64,000 bases of DNA. Origin: Saccharospirillum sp965652395 (GTDB lineage: Bacteria > Pseudomonadota > Gammaproteobacteria > Pseudomonadales > Natronospirillaceae). Made by a program: the position numbers and the translations under genes. The DNA lies in the NCBI GenBank assembly GCA_965652395.1, contig CBFGUW010000024.1:6529-70528 (forward strand), read 5' to 3'. Shown piece after piece: positions 60,826 to 64,000 of this stretch. The notes beneath the pieces were generated by a model, which was not told where the DNA came from, made no database searches, and saw nothing but the letters and a program-made list of their open reading frames with translations. Numbering within the stretch: position 1 is the stretch's first letter; every line of letters starts with the position of its first letter.

Positions 60826-60888
60826 GTCGCGCACAGCAACCGCTCCTCTTGTAGGAGCGCATGGTCCGCATTCGGCGCCGTGCGCGAC
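60826..60888. terminator. nested inverted repeat between convergent genes
   Basis: Outer arms GTCGCGCAC / GTGCGCGAC enclose a hairpin CGCTCCT-CTTGT-AGGAGCG. The TGTAGGAGCG block is reminiscent of REP sequences in pseudomonads. Lies between the secreted-protein stop and aidB; likely a bidirectional terminator. Confidence 0.7.
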
Positions 60889-60892
60889 CAAA

Positions 60893-62590
60893 CTAAACCA
60901 CCGGACACCCCCGAGCCACAATCGCCCGACAATCCACCCCAGCCGGCAAAGTCCCATAATTGAACGTCCCCAACCGCTGCAACCGCGCCTCCACAAACGC
61001 ATCCGCAATGGTCGGATCCCCATACCGGACCAACACACTCGCCTGCAGCGCCACCGCCAACCGATCCACCACCGACCGAGCCCGATACTCCACCGTCTCC
61101 CGATCCGTAAATTCCGCCATCAACCCATGGATAAACTGATCAAAAGTCGTCGAATGCCCCTTCGCCGCCTCCACCTCCGACAAAAACGCCTCCAGAGTTT
61201 CCGGCTCCCGCTCGATGGCACGCAACACATCCAGACACTGGATATTGCCCGACCCCTCCCAGATCGCATTCACCGGCGCCTCCCGGTAATGACGTGGCAG
61301 AATGTTCTCCTCCACGTAACCGACACCCCCAATACACTCCATCGCCTCGTAAGTCAGATGCGGCGTGCGCTTGCACACCCAGTATTTGCCAATGGCCGTC
61401 GCCAGGCGGGCAAACAGCAGCTCGTGCCGATCATTCCCCGCCTGGTCCAACGCATGACCCACACGCAGGCTCATTGCCAGCGCCGCTTCGGATTCGATAG
61501 CCAGATCTGCCAGCACATTCTGCATCAACGGTTGATCGTGCAACGGCTTGCCGAACGCCGACCGGCCCGAACTGTGGTGCAGCGCCTGGGCTGTGGATGC
61601 CCGCATTAACGCCGCCGACCCCACCATGCAATCGAACCGGGTCATCGCCACCATATCGATAATGGTGCGCACCCCGCGCCCCTCCTCGCCCAGCAACCAG
61701 GCTTCCGCCCCCCGGAACTCCACCTCGGATGACGCATTGGACCGATTGCCGAGCTTGTCTTTCAGCCGTTGCACATAAAACGCATTGCGCCCACCATCCG
61801 GCCGCCAACGCGGCAACAGAAAGCAGGAAAGACCGTTTTCCGTTTGCGCCAGAGTCAGGAAGGCATCGCACATCGGCGCTGAGCAAAACCACTTATGGCC
61901 GATCAGTTCGTATCGCTCACCGGGGCCACGTTTGCCCATGGGGTAAGCCCGCGTAGTGTTGGCACGCACATCCGAACCGCCCTGTTTTTCCGTCATCGCC
62001 ATGCCGATGGTGACGCCTTCCTTTTCAAAAAAAGGCACATTGCGCGGATCGTACTTTCGCGCCAGGATTTTCGGCAGCCAAACCTTCGCCACACTGTCCG
62101 TACCCGAGATCGCAGGCACAGCCGCGAACGTCATCGTCAGCGGGCAAGCCGAACCGGCATCCGCATGCATGTGCATATATTCCAGCGCCGCCCGCGCCAC
62201 ATGCGCCCCCGCCTTCCGCTCCCGCCAGGGCAGCGAAGGCACCCCGGCCTCCACGGCCGTGCGCATCAGCTCGTGATAGGCGGGGTGAAAGCGAACCTCA
62301 TCGATGCGATGCCCGAAACGGTCATGCGAGTGAAACGTAGGTGGCACCTCGTTGGCCTGAAAACCAGCCTCGATCAGGTCACCCCCACAGCGCGCGCCAT
62401 AAGCGACCAGTTCATCCTCCGCCCAGCTGCCACCAAAGGCATGCACCCAGTGCTGCAAAGCGACATCGCTGTGATAGAGGTTATAGTGGTCCAGCGGCGC
62501 CGGCTGGTTCAGCACCTCATGGGTTTCGGGTTGGGCCAGGTGCTCATCCCGATTGAAAGGGGGCAGGGGGGGAGTGGATTCGTGATTCAT
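60893..62590 (-). CDS. aidB: AidB-type acyl-CoA dehydrogenase of the adaptive response
   Basis: 565 residues from the ATG at 62590 (GAGG six bases upstream); an ATG at 62602 is in frame. FAD-fold signatures: GMAMTEKQGGSDVRANTT, LIGHKWFCSAPMCDAFL, LPRWRPDGGRNAFYVQRLKDKLGNRSNASSEVE and, in the C-terminal part, YEAMECIGGVGYVEENILPRHYREAPVNAIWEGSGNIQCLDVLRA, all close to E. coli AidB. AidB is induced by Ada, binds DNA and is thought to protect against alkylating agents. It lies near ada-alkA and ogt but is separated by a secreted-protein gene. Confidence 0.93.
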   Translation of the reverse strand: MNHESTPPLPPFNRDEHLAQPETHEVLNQPAPLDHYNLYHSDVALQHWVHAFGGSWAEDELVAYGARCGGDLIEAGFQANEVPPTFHSHDRFGHRIDEVRFHPAYHELMRTAVEAGVPSLPWRERKAGAHVARAALEYMHMHADAGSACPLTMTFAAVPAISGTDSVAKVWLPKILARKYDPRNVPFFEKEGVTIGMAMTEKQGGSDVRANTTRAYPMGKRGPGERYELIGHKWFCSAPMCDAFLTLAQTENGLSCFLLPRWRPDGGRNAFYVQRLKDKLGNRSNASSEVEFRGAEAWLLGEEGRGVRTIIDMVAMTRFDCMVGSAALMRASTAQALHHSSGRSAFGKPLHDQPLMQNVLADLAIESEAALAMSLRVGHALDQAGNDRHELLFARLATAIGKYWVCKRTPHLTYEAMECIGGVGYVEENILPRHYREAPVNAIWEGSGNIQCLDVLRAIEREPETLEAFLSEVEAAKGHSTTFDQFIHGLMAEFTDRETVEYRARSVVDRLAVALQASVLVRYGDPTIADAFVEARLQRLGTFNYGTLPAGVDCRAIVARGCPVV

Positions 62591-62655
62591 GGTGAACCTC
62601 ATCGCAGGTAATTCCAGATGAGGCGAGGTTAGGACAGACAGCCGAAAACGGCCAC

Positions 62656-62913
62656 TCAGCCCTCGCTTTCAGCGCGCAATAATTCCAGCCGGGCAAGAAT
62701 AAGAGGCGACCCCGGCTTTTCCAGCAGGGCTTTTTCCAACAGGCGAATAGCATCCTCCGTTTTCCCGAATTCCGCCAGCGTATCCGCCTGCTCCACAATG
62801 AGTGCTTCCGAACGGTCTTCCCGGTGCCGCTGCTTCATACGTGCACTGACCACCCGCATATAGATGATCAACGCCAGCACCAACATCACCACACCGACGC
62901 CTACAAAGCCCAT
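62656..62913 (-). CDS. small membrane protein with TPR-like tail
   Basis: 85 residues: an N-terminal helix VGVGVVMLVLALIIYM, a basic region (ARMKQRHRED), then ADTLAEFGKTEDAIRLLEKALLEKPGSPLILARLELL, which matches one TPR repeat. It could be a membrane-tethered scaffold; unknown function. A possible first gene of a unit with aidB (65 bp gap). Confidence 0.7.
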   Translation of the reverse strand: MGFVGVGVVMLVLALIIYMRVVSARMKQRHREDRSEALIVEQADTLAEFGKTEDAIRLLEKALLEKPGSPLILARLELLRAESEG

Positions 62914-63356
62914 CGTTCACCCCTTCAATCTGGACCACTACTCAGTTTAGACCGACAAGCCATTCAGCGCTAAACCAGCGGGTAGGAGGGCTGGTGAGTG
63001 AACCAGGGCTGAGGGGGCGTAGGGTAGGGGCGGACACGTTCGACACCTTGGGGGAATTAGCGGTTGAACTGGGTTGCTGATTGGTCTTAACTTAAGTGAA
63101 TGAGTGACACATATTCTGGATATTCGCTGGGATATGCACCAAAAGTGACTGAATATCTGGGGATAGTCGTTGGATTTGATGGTTTTTGTGGAAGTGATAG
63201 TCAGAGGGGTTGGGAGGAGTAGGTGCATGGGAAAGCTCTGGAATGGTGGTTTTGTGGTGGTGGCTTATTGATAGGTGAGTGGGTCATGCCGGGATAAGGG
63301 GCGGAAAGGACAATGAAAAATAGCTGTTAACAGAATTACTATAGAGGCTCAAGCCT
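62914..63356. other. intergenic stretch without a recognised gene
   Basis: 443 bp. A 93-codon minus-strand frame (62947-63228) has no ribosome site and a composition unlike the coding genes. No repeat copy is seen. Confidence 0.5.
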
Positions 63357-63918
63357 ATGAAGTGTGATAAGTGCGGTAAAGACGCAAAGAACCCCATGGA
63401 CAGGTGCGGATGATACTCTATGCTACGAGTGCCAGAGAATAGAAAAAGGACAAATCCCAAGCAATAAAACAGACGCGGAATATCCCAAGAAAACTGGAAA
63501 GAAGTTATGGATGTACGCTTTAGGCTTTCTGGTCGTAGCCTCATTTATAAGCAATTTGGCTGGTAATTCTAGCCTGACTGCTCCTAATAAAGGCCCTTTT
63601 AGTGATCAGCAAATATGTATTGCGACGATTGCGGCAACGATGGGACGGAACCCTTCGATCATTGCGGTTGATTCCAGTCAAGGCAATATCATTTACCTTT
63701 CATATGTAAGGCAGGCCGATGGAACGCACTGGAAATACCGATGCAAATTGGAAGGGAACAGAGCAATTTGGGCTTCAGACACTGGTCGATGGCGAACAGA
63801 TCAATATGACTCGATAATTACGTTCTCTGTTAACGACAGCGAGTTGAGGATATCAGAGAAGTATTCAGATGGTTCAGAAAGCACTAAGACGTATAACATT
63901 ACAAAATTGAATGGGTAA
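63357..63918 (+). pseudogene. zinc-ribbon membrane protein interrupted by a frameshift
   Basis: An ATG at 63357 (GAGG upstream) opens MKCDKCGKDAKNPM, half of a zinc ribbon, then hits a TGA at 63411. The +1 frame carries on as GADDTLCYECQRIEKG, the other half, then a transmembrane helix (KLWMYALGFLVVASFISNLAG) and a periplasmic-type domain of about 110 residues to 63918. Removing one G near 63399 gives a continuous CxxC...CxxC ribbon. So one base is extra in this copy or in the assembly. The domain resembles no family I can name. The intact protein would be about 187 residues. Confidence 0.7.
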
Positions 63919-64000
63919 TACTAACCATCTGCATCAGCGGACACGCTAGCCCGGATATTTCACCAAACTGCTTAAGGCAGAGTTAAACCTGATTTCTTGC

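Noticed and set aside
62947..63228. 93-codon open frame on the minus strand
   Set aside because: No ribosome site and unusual composition in an otherwise non-coding gap.
1..64000. CRISPR array, tRNA, rRNA, transposase or prophage
   Set aside because: No regularly spaced short repeats, no cloverleaf-like sequence and no recombinase or structural phage gene cluster were recognised by eye; a tRNA or profile scan would be needed to exclude them fully.

Overview
The window reads as chromosomal DNA of a GC-rich marine gammaproteobacterium. The pointers are ubiK-glnK-amtB, pspF/pspABC, an SAH-responsive methionine-cycle operon, type 2 argC next to rsmE, and starch-degrading lipoproteins. An Oceanospirillales-like host (Saccharospirillum/Reinekea type) is my inference; no rRNA or tRNA gene is present to anchor it.

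Layout. 1-2.9 kb: an accessory patch of lower GC with a DUF6916-like gene cut by the window edge, a GNAT acetyltransferase, an aspartyl/asparaginyl hydroxylase-like oxygenase, a sulfotransferase and an HEAGH-motif protein. 2.9-5.1 kb: two overlapping membrane proteins (one ABA4-like) divergent from a TetR regulator. 5.1-14 kb: a starch module with a pullulanase lipoprotein, a divergent 1265-residue alpha-amylase lipoprotein and an outer-membrane-type protein. 14-16.8 kb: chrB-chrA-rhodanese. 16.8-21 kb: HAD hydrolase, TatD, PspB-like protein, rsmE, argC. 21-26 kb: sahR-metK-(four-helix-bundle)-ahcY-metF, transcribed leftward. 26-32.7 kb: transketolase, two small envelope proteins, an MDR oxidoreductase with an old yellow enzyme, and a LuxR-type regulator. 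33-41.2 kb: a nucleoside-type BMP ABC transporter with two binding proteins, then a 2OG-Fe(II) oxygenase and an aspartoacylase. 41.2-45.2 kb: ubiK and glnK-amtB-glnK. 45.5-47.7 kb: an AT-rich insert with an astacin-like lipoprotein. 47.7-50.7 kb: the psp system. 50.8-54 kb: an oxidoreductase and a GH13 glucosidase overlapping tail to tail. 54.4-58 kb: a frameshifted lipoprotein gene, azlCD and an AraC regulator. 58.1-62.6 kb: alkylation repair (ogt, ada-alkA fusion, aidB). The right edge holds a frameshifted zinc-ribbon membrane protein.

The genes form recognisable metabolic units: extracellular starch breakdown (pulA, amylase, perhaps the downstream barrel and the distant glucosidase), the activated methyl cycle under one probable repressor, nitrogen sensing and ammonium uptake, nucleoside import, and envelope-stress response.

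Two repeat systems stand out. One is a family of six palindromic intergenic elements with copy-specific arms of about 30 bp and a conserved core. The other is a GGGAGACG repeat that brackets a four-helix-bundle gene lodged inside the methionine-cycle operon and also occurs without a gene elsewhere. No CRISPR array, insertion sequence transposase, integrase or tRNA was recognised.
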